DNA from: Taxillus chinensis
Lineage: Eukaryota; Streptophyta; Magnoliopsida; Santalales; Loranthaceae
DNA length: 64,000 nt
NCBI GenBank assembly: GCA_023512835.1
Contig: CM042088.1
Location: 9,540,078-9,604,077 of the forward strand
Direction of reading: 5' to 3'
This document shows, piece by piece, positions 1 through 10,549 of this stretch; position 1 is the first letter of the stretch; every line of letters starts with the position of its first letter. The notes under the pieces were generated by a model. The model searched no databases and was not told the origin of the DNA. It worked only from the letters and a program-made list of their open reading frames with translations. The translations under genes and the position numbers were made by a program.

Positions 1-307
1 CCGAGAAGTTTGGGTTAGGCTACATGCCTACAAGAGCTGACAGACATAGAGAAGGTGCCAAAAAGAAGGAAATCAGAATGGCAAAGTTGCAGAAAAGGCC
101 AATACAAGAGGGAAAGAGGAGCTTTCCCCCCTTACATGTTACATTCTGGACTGGAGGGTTTATTCACAAGAGCCAACTTGAGCCCGAGACAAGGATTGTG
201 GCTGCCTTGGACACAGACGAGCATGCACCGAGCGAGATGGTTCTGGTGGCGTGAGAGGATTCCAACAAACCATTGAACAATTGGACCAGCCTGGACCTCC
301 CCATAAT
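1..307 (+). pseudogene. G1 gag-pro polyprotein, C-terminal tail (exon before intron)
   Basis: The reading frame with codons at 24, 27 and so on matches the protease-downstream region of G3 (46689-47014) closely, including the shared stretches KEIRMAKLQKRP and GGFIHKSQ. It acts as the linker between retroviral aspartic protease and RT in the polyprotein. A TGA at 252 interrupts it, where G3 reads through. The frame then continues to DLPIM just before a TAA. Both elements stop at the same point, which marks the intron rather than decay. Confidence 0.7.
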
Positions 308-491
308 GTAATGCTTAAGGGGTCACTGGGATTTCTTGTTTTCTATTTTAATGTCTTTTGAAGCTATGAACATTTGTTTTTATTAAAAGCTTTCCAATAA
401 AATGTGTTTCTTCAAATCTTTCATGGTGCATTCCATTCATGACATATGCATATCATATTTGGTTACCAACTTGTCATCCTCTTATAAGCAG
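308..491 (+). other. G1 putative pro/RT intron (184 nt)
   Basis: It begins GTAATG at 308 and ends in the pyrimidine-poor but AG-terminated TTATAAGCAG at 491. It is AT-rich and lacks coding similarity. The upstream exon is in one frame (codon starts divisible by 3) and the RT exon is in another (remainder 1). Removing 184 nt joins them and rebuilds a single split codon. The matching G3 segment is 160 nt with the same ends and the same remainder modulo 3. Ogre-type elements are known to carry a spliced intron between protease and RT. Splicing here is inferred. Confidence 0.68.
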
Positions 492-2750
492 GTATCACAA
501 TGTCAATGAGAACATCGTATGCGAAAGTGAAACGAGATGCCTAAGGTTTGACCAAAGTCCAAACTGGGAGCAGCCAGTGTTTGAAGCTGAAGAGAATGAG
601 GTAGAGGAGACACCCGAACTACCGGGAGAGATCATACACCTATTGGAAAGGGACGATCGTTTACCCATTCCAAGTGAAGACCCAGTAGAAATGGTGAATT
701 TGGGGACGACAACTGAACCAAAAGAATTGAGGGTAGGGTCCTTGATAGCTGCCAATATCAAGAAGTAATTAATTGAGCTATTGAGAAGCTACATAGTTGT
801 TTTTGCTTGGTCATATCAAGATATGCCGGGATTAGACACCGACATAGTGTAGCACCACATACCAGTAAAGCCAGAGTGCAAGCCGGTCGCCGAGAATTGC
901 GAAGAATGAGACCGGAGATGCTACTGAAGATTAGAGAAGAAGTCAGAAAGCAATGGGATGCAGGTTTTCTAAGTGTCTCCCACTATCCAGAATGGGTGGC
1001 CAATGTTGTACCAGTACCAAAGAAAGGAGGCAAGGTTCGCATGTGTGTCGATTATCGAGATTTGAATTGGGCTAGCCCGAAAGACAACTTCCGCTTCCTC
1101 ATATTGATACACTAGTGGATAACACAGCAAAACATGCCCTATTCTCATTCATGGATGGCTTTTCAGGCTACAATCAGATTCGTATGGCCCCCGAACACAA
1201 GGAGAGGACCACCTTTACGACACTTTGGGGCACATTCTGTTATAATGTGATGCCGTTTGGCCTGAAGAATGCAGGAGCAACTTATCAACGAGCCATGGTG
1301 ACCCTATTCCATGATATGATGCATAAAGAAGTCGAAGTATATGTGGATGACATGATAGCCAAATCACGGAGTACTGAAGATCATATTGAAGTACTCCGTA
1401 AGCTTTTCAACAAAGCTACGAAAATATCAGCTCAAATTGAACCCCGAAAAATGCACTTTTGGAGCCATGTCGGGAAAACTTTTAGGTTTTGTTGTGAGCC
1501 CAAAAGGAGTGGAAATTGATCCAGACAAAGTTCGAGCTATCCAAGGGATGCCCCCACCGCGAACCATCAAGGAGGTTAGAGGATTCCTCGGGCGATTGAA
1601 TTACAATGCTCGGTTCATTTCACAATTGACAGCCACATGTGAACCCATCTTCAAGACATTACGGAAGAACAATCTAGACTGTTGGAATGACAAGTGTCAA
1701 GAAGCCTTTGACAGGATCAAACAATATCTGTCCAATCCACTTGTTTTGGTCCCACCAGTACCAGACAGACCTTTGATCTTATACTTGACTGTTCAGGAGT
1801 CCTCAATGGGTTGTGTCTTAGGCCAACATGATTCTACAGGCAAAAAGGAGCAGGCCATTTATTATCTCAGCAAGAAGTTCACTATCAATGAAGAGAACTA
1901 TACACCATTGGAAAAGACATGTTGTGCCCTTGTTTGGATAACAAGAAGATTGAGGCAGTACACTCTTTATCATACTACATGGCTGATCTCCAAGCATGAT
2001 CCAATCAAATATCTCTTGGAAAAACCATCCATCTCTGAAAGAATCGCCAAGTGGCAGTTGATCCTGTCAGAATATGATATCATCTACGTGCCTCAGAAAG
2101 CCATAAAAGGAAGTGCAATAGCCGATTACTTGGCAGACAGAGCATTAGAAGATTATGAGCCCATGACTATTGGCTTTCCAGATGAGTACATCAACATCAT
2201 TACGGCCGAAGTATCAGACATGTGGACTATGTGGTTTGATGGAGCTTCTAGTCTTTTGGGACACGGTATTGGGGCCATCCTGATATCTCCAAAAGGCGAA
2301 CATTTCCCAATGGCAGCAAAGTTAACCTTTCCTTGTACCAACAATGTGGTGGAATATGAGGCCTGTGTGATGGGGCTCCAAGAAGCAATTAACAAAGGAA
2401 TTAAAAAATTACGAGTGTTTGGTGATTCTACGCTTATCATTTTTCAAGTAAGGGGAGAATGGGAGACTCGGAACCATAAATTAATCCCATATCAGAAGCA
2501 TGTTGCAGAGTTAGCTAAGCAGTTTGAAGACATTACATTTGAGCATATGCCCAGGGAGTACAATCAGATTCCCGATGCACTTGCAACTCTAGCCTCCCTC
2601 CTTCGGCTAGACACAAAGTTGGAAGTTCAGTCTTTCGACATTCGCATACAAGATACTCCTTCACATTGTATGGCCATTGAAGGAAATACCGAGGAAAAGC
2701 CCTGGTATGATGACATCAGACAGTATTTGTTTAAGCAAGAATACCCGGCG
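492..2750 (+). pseudogene. G1 pol: reverse transcriptase, RNase H and second RNase H
   Basis: It would make cDNA from the element RNA in cytoplasmic virus-like particles. RT runs to about 1700, with fingers motif RMCVDYRDLN (about 1038-1070) and catalytic YVDD (about 1340). The adjacent RNase H begins LILYLTVQES, lacking the usual lead Asp, as in Tat elements whose native RNase H is relict. A second, archaeal-type RNase H follows from about 2220: FDGAS, VVEYEA, FGDSTLI and IPDALA supply D-E-D-D. Defects are TAA at 766, TAG at 850, a 2-bp loss near 890, a 1-bp loss near 1092 and a frameshift around 1410. The second RNase H lies in the long intact 1386-2885 frame. Confidence 0.87.
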
Positions 2751-3950
2751 GAGGCCTCTGAGTCTGATAAAAGAAATATCCGAAGTCGGCATCCAATTAT
2801 TACCTTGATGGTCTCATTCTATATAAGCGAAATCATGACATGGTGTTATTGCGGTGTGTGGCAAAAGAAGAGTCGACACGGATAATGAAAGAAGTGCATG
2901 AAGGAGAATGCGGTTCACATGCAAATGGACATGCATTAACAAGACAAATCATGCGAATGGGCTATTATTGGGTCACCATGGAAAAAGATTGTATTGAGTA
3001 TGTGCGCAAATGCCTCAAGTGTCAAATTTATGGCGATAAGATCCAAGTACCTCCATCCAAGCTACATGTGATGGTTTCCTGATGGCCATTCTCGCTCTGG
3101 GGTATCAATGTTATCGGACCAATATCTCCGAAAGCATCCAATGGTCACCGCTTCATCTTAGTGGCCATTGATTATTTCACCAAGTGGGTAGAAGCAGCAT
3201 CATATGCTAATGTCACACAAGTCGTGGTGCTTAAATTTTTGCGAAACAACATCATATGTTGATACGGCCTTCCTGAGCAGATCATAACAGACAATGCTGC
3301 CAATCTGAACAGTCGGATGATGGGTAAATTTTGCGAAACATACAAAATCCAACACCGCAACTCGACCCCCTATCGCCCCAAGATGAATGGAGCAGTAGAA
3401 GCAGCCAATAAGAATATCAAGAACATTATCAGAAAGATGACGGAAACATACAAAGATTGGCATGAGAAGCTACCATTTGCCTTGCATGCTTATCGCACTT
3501 CCGATACGAACATCAACTGGGGCAACTCCATTTTCTTTGGTTTATGGTATAGAGGCAGTCTTACCTGTTGAAGTAGAGATACCTTCCCTACGAGTACTCA
3601 AGGATGCTCAACTCGAAGAAGTAGAGTGGGTCCAAAGCCGTTATGAACAATTGAATTTAATCGAGGGCAAACGCTTGGCAGCCATCTGCAAAGGTCAGTT
3701 ATATCAACAGAGAATGATGAACAGCTACAATAAAAAGGTGAAGCCTAGAATATTTCAAGAGGGTGATCTCATCCTCAAGAAAATATTACCAATTCAACAT
3801 GACCATAGAGGCAAGTGGACTCCCAACTATGAAGGCCCATATGTTGTGAAGAAAGCATTCTCAGGAGGCGCATTGATCCTTGCCAGAATGGATGGTGATG
3901 AGCTCCCTAACCCAGTGAATAGCGATGCAGTGAAAAAGTTCTATGCTTAA
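2751..3950 (+). pseudogene. G1 integrase
   Basis: It would insert element cDNA into host chromatin. The HHCC zinc-binding region is at about 2895-3030 (HEGECGSHANGH, then CLKCQ). The core carries ITDN and NGAVEAANK, giving the second Asp and the Glu. The first catalytic Asp is changed: the motif reads WGINVIG where G3 has WGIDVIG. A TGA at about 3080, another stop in IICRYG (CGA to TGA) at about 3260 and a frameshift near 3520 break it. The C-terminal domain (KWTPNYEGPYVV) is intact and ends at TAA 3948. No chromodomain is present, as expected for Tat. Confidence 0.86.
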
Positions 3951-4028
3951 CTCTCTCGTCCAAATGAGGAGTTACTTAATCTTTCTTCCGAGACATGGAA
4001 GGAATAAAGCATGGTAGCAATGAGCGGA

Positions 4029-4133
4029 CTTGGTGAAAACCCGAAAGGGCACCAAGGGTAAAATACAAAGCTCCAACAATAGACAAAGAAGCGAACAAAG
4101 GCGGACTTGGTGAAAACCTAAAAGGGCACCAAG
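4029..4133 (+). other. Duplicated RNA hairpin just after integrase
   Basis: Two copies, 4029-4056 and 4106-4133, lie 77 bp apart. Each has a CTTGGTG/CACCAAG 7-bp outer stem, a 4-A asymmetric bulge and an inner CCC (or CCT) / GGG stem. In the first copy the inner stem is closed by a GAAA tetraloop. G3 has both copies with the same 77-bp spacing and intact outer stems. The role is unknown; packaging, RNA stability or end processing are possible. Confidence 0.6.
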
Positions 4134-5035
4134 GGTAAAATACAAAGCCAAAAATAAATCTTGAAGGGCGAAAAGATCAAGACCACATAAAACAGGGTCC
4201 ATTGCAAACAATGGAAACAGCACCATCTAAAAAACAATAGCTGCAAACGGTAGAAGACTTGGTCAAACCTGAGGCATACTCGAATCAAATTTGTACATTA
4301 TGTTTTAAAGACTTGTAATTTTGTTTATCAGATTATAACAAGGGGCACCTTCTATGATATAAATATGTTTTGTGGAATTAAACCGACAAACATCCCTTTT
4401 TATTTCCCTACGCATGTTTCATCGTCTTCATGTCACATTTAATTAGAACATTTTAAATCCCTAGTAGGCTCCTTTGGCGTTACCTTATGAGTAGGGCCAA
4501 GCTCAAACCTCAAACAAGTCAAACTCTTCAACACAGAGTGCCAACATCCCAACGGAGCCGTCAAATCAAGTTCCTCAATGCAGTGAAGCTAAGTCAAACA
4601 AGCCCTCCATCTATATTGAGAGAGACAGTTCCCTAACAAGCTGGATGTCAGTCAAACCCTCCAACCATATTGAGAATAAACCCCCAGCCCATATTGGGTC
4701 CTTGGCAACACATTTCATTCACTATGTCTCCCCTACATACACCACATTGCATTCCATGCATCATTGCATACATTCAGCATTTTTTGCAATTTCAGGAACG
4801 TCATTGCCTCTAAAGATCCCAAGAACTCATCCGCAACAAGCTTCTCATCAAGCCCTACTAGCTTCCTTTGTTCAACTCTACAAGACTTTTTTTTTTAACA
4901 ATTTCCCCAAGCTCTAAAAGCACCCTTTTGAGACTCAAACAAACTTCAACTCTTTTCAGGTAACCTCGTAGAGCGATCTCATTGAGTGAACTCGTAGAGG
5001 GAGCCCATAATCATGTCTTCAACAATCATGCACCC

Positions 5036-5760
5036 TTGTCTAGGCCTTGGATGCTTTTTCAATTCTTGTTAGGCTTCGAAACCTTTTCCATTCCTTAGGC
5101 CTTGGATGCCTTTTCAATTCCTGTTAGGCCTTAGATGCCTTTTCAATTCTTGTAAGGCCTTAGATGCCTTTTCAATTCTTGTAAGGCCTTAGATGCCTTT
5201 TCAATTCTTGACTAGGCCTTACATGCCTTTTCAATTCTGTCAGGCCTTAGACGCCTTTTCAAATCCTAATTAGGCCTTAGATGCCTTTTCAATTCCTATC
5301 AAGCCTTAGATGCTTTTTTTCAATTCTGTCAGGCCTTAGATGCCTTTTCAATTCATAATTGGCCTTAGATGCCTTTTCAATTCCTGTCAGGCCTTAGATG
5401 CCTTTTTCAGTTTCTATCGGGCCTTAAATGCCTTTTCACTCCCTGTTAGGCCTTGGATGCCTTTTCAATTCCTGTTAGACCTTAGATGCCTTTTCAATTC
5501 TGTCAGGCCTTAGATGCCTTTTCAATTCATAATTGGCCTTAGATGCCTTTTCAATTCCTGTCAGGCCTTAGATGCCTTTTTCAATTTCTATCGGGCCTTA
5601 GATGCCTTTTCATTCCCTGTTAGGCCTTGGATGCCTTTTCAATTCCTGTCAGGCTTCAAATGTCTTTTTCACTTTCTATCAGGCCTTAGATGCCTTTTCA
5701 ATTCTGTCAGGCCTTAGATGCCCTTTTCAACTCCCGTCAGGCCTTAGATGCCTCATCAAA
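5036..5760 (+). repeat. G1 3' UTR tandem array, unit about 24-25 bp
   Basis: Roughly 28-30 degenerate copies of a unit with the core AGGCCTTAGATGCCTTTTCA. There is higher-order duplication: a block near 5320-5420 recurs near 5500-5600 with the same variant bases. The array sits between integrase and the polypurine tract. Confidence 0.9.
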
Positions 5761-5902
5761 ATTGTTCAAATTCCACCGGCCTTAGAAGCTTCTTTTCATT
5801 CTTGGGGACAAACCCAACCATAACGTCCTACCCTGCTTCAGCGCCAGGTAAGGCAGGTAAGTGCTCCAACCCGTCCAAAATGATTCCTTCTTATCTTTGT
5901 AC

Positions 5903-5915
5903 AAAGAGGGGCAGC
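5903..5915 (+). promoter_or_regulatory. G1 polypurine tract
   Basis: AAAGAGGGGCAGC lies directly before the LTR TG. The same AAAGAGGGGCA core precedes the G3 LTR. It primes plus-strand DNA synthesis. Confidence 0.75.
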
Positions 5916-6210
5916 TGTTGGACCCCATTTTGTCCGGGTTGGACATACATATTCATTTTAGATTTATATTATTCCATATTTATTATTCACTTTGTACAGA
6001 TAAATAAAAAGGTGTACTGTTAATTTAAAGGGTGTGACGTTAATTATATATATAAAACACAAAAACAAAAACAAAAAAAACAACAAAAAAAGGAAAATTC
6101 CAAAAAAAACAAAAAAAAACAAAAAAATATCCTTAGAGCCTGTTGAATGTCTACATTTTTATTTTTCAAACAACATTTTCAAAAAAAAAAAAGCACGTCA
6201 CGGCACCTGT

Positions 6211-6302
6211 TCCAACGCTCATGGCACCTTGTTCCAACGGTCACGACACTATTTCCAACGGCTATATTCTCCACCAACGGCCACTTTTCCACCCTATAAA
6301 TA
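6211..6302 (+). promoter_or_regulatory. Promoter with MSA-like repeats and TATA box in G1 LTR
   Basis: TCCAACGGTCA (6233), TCCAACGGCTA (6254) and ACCAACGGCCA (6273), plus a weaker TCCAACGCTCA (6212), are spaced 19-21 bp apart. They lie directly upstream of TATAAATA (6295-6302). The first two fit the published MSA consensus YCYAACGGYYA, the site of MYB3R factors driving G2/M transcription. A CT-rich leader-like stretch follows. Function is inferred. Confidence 0.55.
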
Positions 6303-6401
6303 CACCCTCATTCCTCTCCTTCACTCACACAATTTCCACTCTACCACTCTTCAAACTCTCTTCTTCAATTCTCCACGTTTTTTGCCTCCTCTTCTACGAA
6401 A

Positions 6402-6551
6402 ATGGCTGATTGGGCAAAGTGCGTGCTAACGGTGCTAGTCTTGGCGTGTACTATTGTGTATCCTATGCTGGGCAACGCTTTCATACCCCTCCTTGCTTTC
6501 ATCATCCTCTTGTATGTAATGGCAATGGCCACAGAATATATTTTAGGTTGA
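6402..6551 (+). CDS. Small hydrophobic ORF inside G1 LTR (49 aa)
   Basis: The ATG at 6402 lies about 100 bp after a TATA box and a CT-rich leader, and the frame is open to TGA at 6549. The product starts MADWAKCVLT, has two hydrophobic segments (about residues 7-23 and 27-45) and one short polar turn (GNAF), so a small two-pass membrane protein is plausible. The MADW start and the two-segment plan recall the plant DUF3339 family, but I cannot confirm homology. I see no equivalent in the G3 LTR. It may be captured host sequence or a chance ORF. Confidence 0.35.
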   Translation: MADWAKCVLTVLVLACTIVYPMLGNAFIPLLAFIILLYVMAMATEYILG

Positions 6552-6923
6552 ACCATGTAATATCTCCACTACGGAGTCCTAAATAAATTGCACTTTGCAT
6601 GTTTATGTTATACGTGTGTGTGTGTATATATACATATATATGTTAAATAAATAAATAAATAAAACCGCCTCAACGATCAGTCGTGGCCGACATAAGATTC
6701 AAAAAAAATAAAAATAAAAAATCGTCGAATAGTACTCGTCTTGTTCATGTCGCTATTCGTGAATAGTACCGGGTTCTTGTTGCATGAATAGTACCCAGGA
6801 GTTCTTGTTGCATGAACAAGTACCCCGCACCCCTTATTTGACTTCTTAATAATAATAATCATAAAAATCAAAAATGGAAGTCCCACATTGGAGGTTTTAC
6901 AAAATTTCCTTCTCCATGACTCC

Positions 6924-6931
6924 TATATAAA
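6924..6931 (+). promoter_or_regulatory. Second TATA box in G1 LTR
   Basis: TATATAAA in CTCCTATATAAAGGGG is followed by a CT/CA-rich stretch resembling a plant transcription start (6935-6985). This could be the real LTR promoter, making the 6295 box a captured or alternative one. Confidence 0.5.
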
Positions 6932-7946
6932 GGGGTCCTCTCTCCTTCCAAAACACACCATCCATCAATTACACAAAACTCAAAAAAAAGAGTGAAGTGT
7001 AAACTTAACTATGGTTCTAAAAAAGAAGCTGCGGTTATAGTCAAATTAATTTTCTTTTCCCTTCTTTTGCGAAAAAGGAGGCATTCCGGAAGAAGGGCGC
7101 CCTCGGTCCACGATATTCCAGGTTTTTATTCCTTTCTTTCTTTAATTTTTATTTTGTGTAGTAAATTAGTAGTTAGTTTATAATTAAATTAACATAATTA
7201 GTTAGTTAGTTTTTTTTTTTTAAATTTAGCATAATTAGCATAATTTTAATTAGTTAATTTTAGCATATTTAGTTAATTAGTTAGTTAGTTTTTAATTAGT
7301 ATAATTTAGTATAGTTAAATTAGCATAATTAGTTAGTTAATTTTTAATAAGTTTGTAATTAACTTTTCAAATTTAGGCATGTCAATAGTAAGTAAGCCTG
7401 GTAATTAATTAATTAGCGCGTAATGAATTAAATAACATTAGTAATTAGATAAATTAGTAATTAACTTTTGTAATTAATTTTCATATTTAAAATTTAGTAA
7501 ATAATTAGGCTAATTTAAATAATTTGTACTTAGATTATGATAATTAAATTTAACCTTTAACTTTTAAATTTAATAATTAGCTCGTGAGTAGTAATTAAGC
7601 CTATTAATTAATTAGCATGTGACGGATTAAAATAAAATTTTGAGAATTAGATTTAGATTAAATGTGATTTAAAAATAAATAAAAAAAAAAATAAATAAAA
7701 AATAAAAGCAAAAAAAAATAAAAACAAATAGAAACCTCCTCCTCCTAAGACAGGTACCGAAAGGGCGTTGTAGGGGTGCTAAAACCTTCCCAACACGTAA
7801 CCAACTCCCGAACCCAGCTCTGGTAACACAGACCACATCTTAACTACTCATGGTAGAGGGTATCCAACTGTACCCCAAAAACAGTTGGTGGCGACTCTGT
7901 ATATTTTATCATTTGGGTTCGGCCCGGATGAAAACGAGTGATAACA

Positions 7947-8456
7947 TACTACACAGCACGGCTTCCCACGACACTCAGCCACCATTCCAAAGCATTGCCT
8001 TACAGTTGCCGAATGGCCAACCTCACCTTATCCTCCTCCCGGGGGTAGGAGAAAGGAAAACACATGCTCAATTTGCCTCAACTAGTGCTCAGCTATTGCT
8101 GGGTCCCCCTCCCCCTTGAATCTTGGAGGTTGTTCCTTTCGGAACCTCGTCACCACGTCATCTTCTCCACGAATCATTACGCCACCTAGCGAATTCTCAT
8201 GCTCATGAGGTAATTCCCCTTCTGGTGGTGGTGGTAGTGGCACCACCTGCTATGCCGCCATCTTACGGCGCACCTCCTCCCGAATTTCTTGTCGGATACC
8301 CTCCCTTAGCTCCTGGACTTCCTGTCGGATGCCTTCTCGCAACTGCGCCAGCAACAGTGCATGTCCTCTAGCGGACTGCCCCGCACCTGGACCCTCATGG
8401 GCAGATAACTCATCAGCCACTGCCCTGGACGCATGTGTCACTCTCCTTGGTGGCAT
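7947..8456 (-). pseudogene. R1 gag, N-terminal part
   Basis: Capsid-nucleocapsid precursor start. It begins MPPRRVTHAS at 8454-8456, like MPPRRVTRAS at 18718 in R2. A charged helical stretch follows (LREGIRQEVQELREGIRQEI, heptad-like, likely coiled coil). Further on, a frame with QPPRFKGEG and LRQIEHVFSFL matches the plant retrotransposon gag core. Frameshifts near 8250 and stops break it, and it ends abruptly at the G1 LTR border. Confidence 0.72.
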
Positions 8457-8644
8457 TCTTACTACACGAAGTAAGGAAGACAACCGTCAAAACGCATTCA
8501 TAATCTATCGCGTGTCACTACTTCTACCCCATTTATCAATCCTACTATCATATGGCATGTCACACATACATTGCATCAATCCACATTATACACAGCTTAT
8601 ATCACATTGCACACAGCTCAAACAAACAAGGATTTTTCCTTGTT

Positions 8645-9935
8645 ATCATGCTCAGGGTATTCCAACCCGAGGAAACCGGTTCGTGACTCCCCTTTACCCA
8701 CCCGGCAGGCAAGGGGTTGATATACAAAATCAAATATCCATGCAGGACATCGTACACATCCACAACAAATATTCACAGATGGGATCAAATATCTTTATTA
8801 AGCACAAACCAGAATAAATGTATACAAGCCAAACAATGTGCCTTTATTACAATTCATTCCCTTTTTACAACGTTTTCCCACTGGGGTTACATAACTTCCT
8901 CAAAACCACAGTAATAAAAATAAAAGAGCAAACAGTGCCTTCCACCTTGGTGTTCCACCTAACGCCTGTAGGTTCCTGAAAAGAAAAAAACACGTCATAA
9001 CAGAGGGGTGACAACCACAGCCTCGCAGGGATCATGTCTCCCCAACTCCGTCCCATGCTCCTAGCATCTACATGCCACGCAGGCATGTGTTGTCGTGGTA
9101 CTAATATTTAAACAGGTGTAAAAGACAATTTGAAAACAAGTCAATACAAATTGTGCCACAAATACACGAGCCTCGCATACATCTGCCAAATTTCCACACA
9201 AAGTTCACACTACCCGCTCCTCGTGCACATATCCGCAACCACACAGCTCACAATCACCGTTCTGTACATATTTACAAACACACAGTTCACAACACCGCTC
9301 TCACGCACATATTCACACCAAAGCAGCCAATCATCGCTTCTCTCTCAGCACATTCCACAAACACACAAAGCAACAATCATCGCCTAGGCATATTTTCGCG
9401 CCCACACAGCACAATCACCGCCTCTCGTGGATATTTCCTACCACACAAAGCAACAATCGCCACACAGCACACAAACAAACACATAGCATACACCACCACA
9501 CAGTGCAAAACATCAAACATTTAACATGCATACCACTCAGGCATAATAACAAACACCTAGCATACATAGCCACACTGTGCAAAACATCAAACACTTAACA
9601 TGCATACTCACTCTGCATAATATCAAACACCTAGCATACATAAATACACATGCATAAAATCAAGCACGTAACCCGTATAGCGACATAGGCATATCCAACG
9701 ACCTCAAGCCGCCTCAACGTTGCACTAAACCAAAAACGCCATCATAGGTCAACATCCATAGGGGAGATCACACCTATATGGATTTACATATATTTAAAAG
9801 ATATATACTCAAGAAGTCACAGGTTAAAACCCCCGGGGGGATATCCAAGGAACAGAACCCCTACTCTCAAGGATCTCACGTTTGCCTCCATAAACGCTAT
9901 CCACTCCCGCTAATCACCACAACAAGACCGTGTAA

Positions 9936-9985
<50 letters not shown>

Positions 9986-10549
9986 GCATCATGTATCGAT
10001 GGAAAACCCTAAACTCAAAACAAGGAGAGACTCCACCTCTTTATATAGACACCTCAATATCAAAACAACATAGTTTTGATTAAGTGAACCCCAATGAATA
10101 AACGACTCAGCTTTGACGACACATTATAACCTGCATCCACATGCAAAAATATCCATAATTCAAACATGGTCCTTTGGGAAAAGATTACTATAATAACAAA
10201 ACCAAGGTGATGGTGCAAAATATGGCTGCACGCTGATAATGCACGTCATATCCCCATACGATTTGCTGCTCCAAATTTGTCAGAAATTTACCCTAAGCTT
10301 CCTCGCATCATGTAGAAGGCAAAGAATACAAAATTCTCCTTGCACGTGACATCCCCATATCACATGCATTGTCACGTGCACCTCCAAAGGCTGCCTCTGG
10401 GCTTATCTCTACCCCAAACCTGCCCATCAACATACAAGGTGTTTTACCTAAAGCGTGTGGCTGAAACCCTGCAAAACCCACTCAAAAGGCAAACTGATTA
10501 ACTCCTCACACCCCAAAACACTGCGTCGTTGGCGGGTGTTCCCCCAACA
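8645..10549 (-). repeat. R1 5' LTR (boundaries approximate)
   Basis: On minus it begins TGTTGGGGGAACACC at 10549, flanked by Athila pol. It contains CACGTG motifs (10343, 10373), a palindrome (10059-10080), a TATATAA box (10041-10048), a CT run, and an interior matching the R2 LTR (for example the CATGGCATGTAGATGC region at about 9060-9080). The 3' end near 8645 is set by similarity to the R2 LTR/PBS region. The segment 9130-9700 is CA-rich with repeated CACAC/CATACA stretches and no believable gene. Confidence 0.55.
9938..9980. repeat. (CT)21 microsatellite
   Basis: Forty-three bases of uninterrupted CT. The equivalent place in the R2 LTR holds a short GAGAGAGAGAG run after the TATA box, so the tract expanded from the element leader. 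Confidence 0.97.

Larger units (their letters stand above)
3951..5915 (+). other. G1 3' untranslated region between integrase and LTR
   Basis: About 2 kb without an open frame of note. It holds two hairpins (4029-4133), an AT-rich stretch (4250-4450), a segment similar to the G3 3' UTR, a degenerate tandem array (5036-5760) and the polypurine tract. Long, variable, repeat-bearing 3' UTRs are a known property of Tat/Ogre elements. Confidence 0.75.
1..7946 (+). mobile_element. G1: Tat/Ogre-like Ty3/gypsy retrotransposon, 5' part outside window
   Basis: The order is pro tail, intron, RT, RNase H, second (archaeal-type) RNase H, integrase, 3' UTR with tandem repeats, polypurine tract and a 2-kb LTR. 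This order and the dual RNase H are diagnostic of the Tat/Ogre lineage of plant gypsy elements. Upstream gag and the 5' LTR lie before base 1. Pol has several frameshifts and stops, so it is non-autonomous now. Its 3' end cuts into chromovirus R1, so G1 inserted after R1. Confidence 0.88.
5916..7946 (+). repeat. G1 3' LTR (about 2.0 kb)
   Basis: It begins TGTTGGACCCCATTTTG, as the G3 LTR does (TGTTAGACCCCATTTTG on minus), and ends near 7946 in a segment matching the G3 LTR end (CAGTTGGTGGCGACTCT then ...GTGATAACA). The two ends match between the elements but the middles differ widely. The middle of this copy carries MSA-like motifs with a TATA box, a small ORF (6402-6551), a second TATA at 6924, and a very AT-rich TTAGTTAGTTAATT-type stretch (7140-7740). 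Confidence 0.8.
7947..10549 (-). mobile_element. R1: chromovirus fragment (LTR, leader, gag start)
   Basis: Read on minus: an LTR (10549 to about 8645), a leader, then the gag start at 8456 running to 7947, where the G1 LTR ends. Leader, gag start and LTR interior align with R2 (18305-19190), though clearly diverged. The LTR start (TGTTGGGGG) lies inside Athila coding sequence of B1, so R1 inserted into B1 and was later cut by G1. Confidence 0.7.

Noticed and set aside
9130..9524. Thr/His-rich frames near 9.1-9.5 kb
   Set aside because: CA-rich repetitive LTR sequence of R1 with several overlapping frames of the same low-complexity composition.
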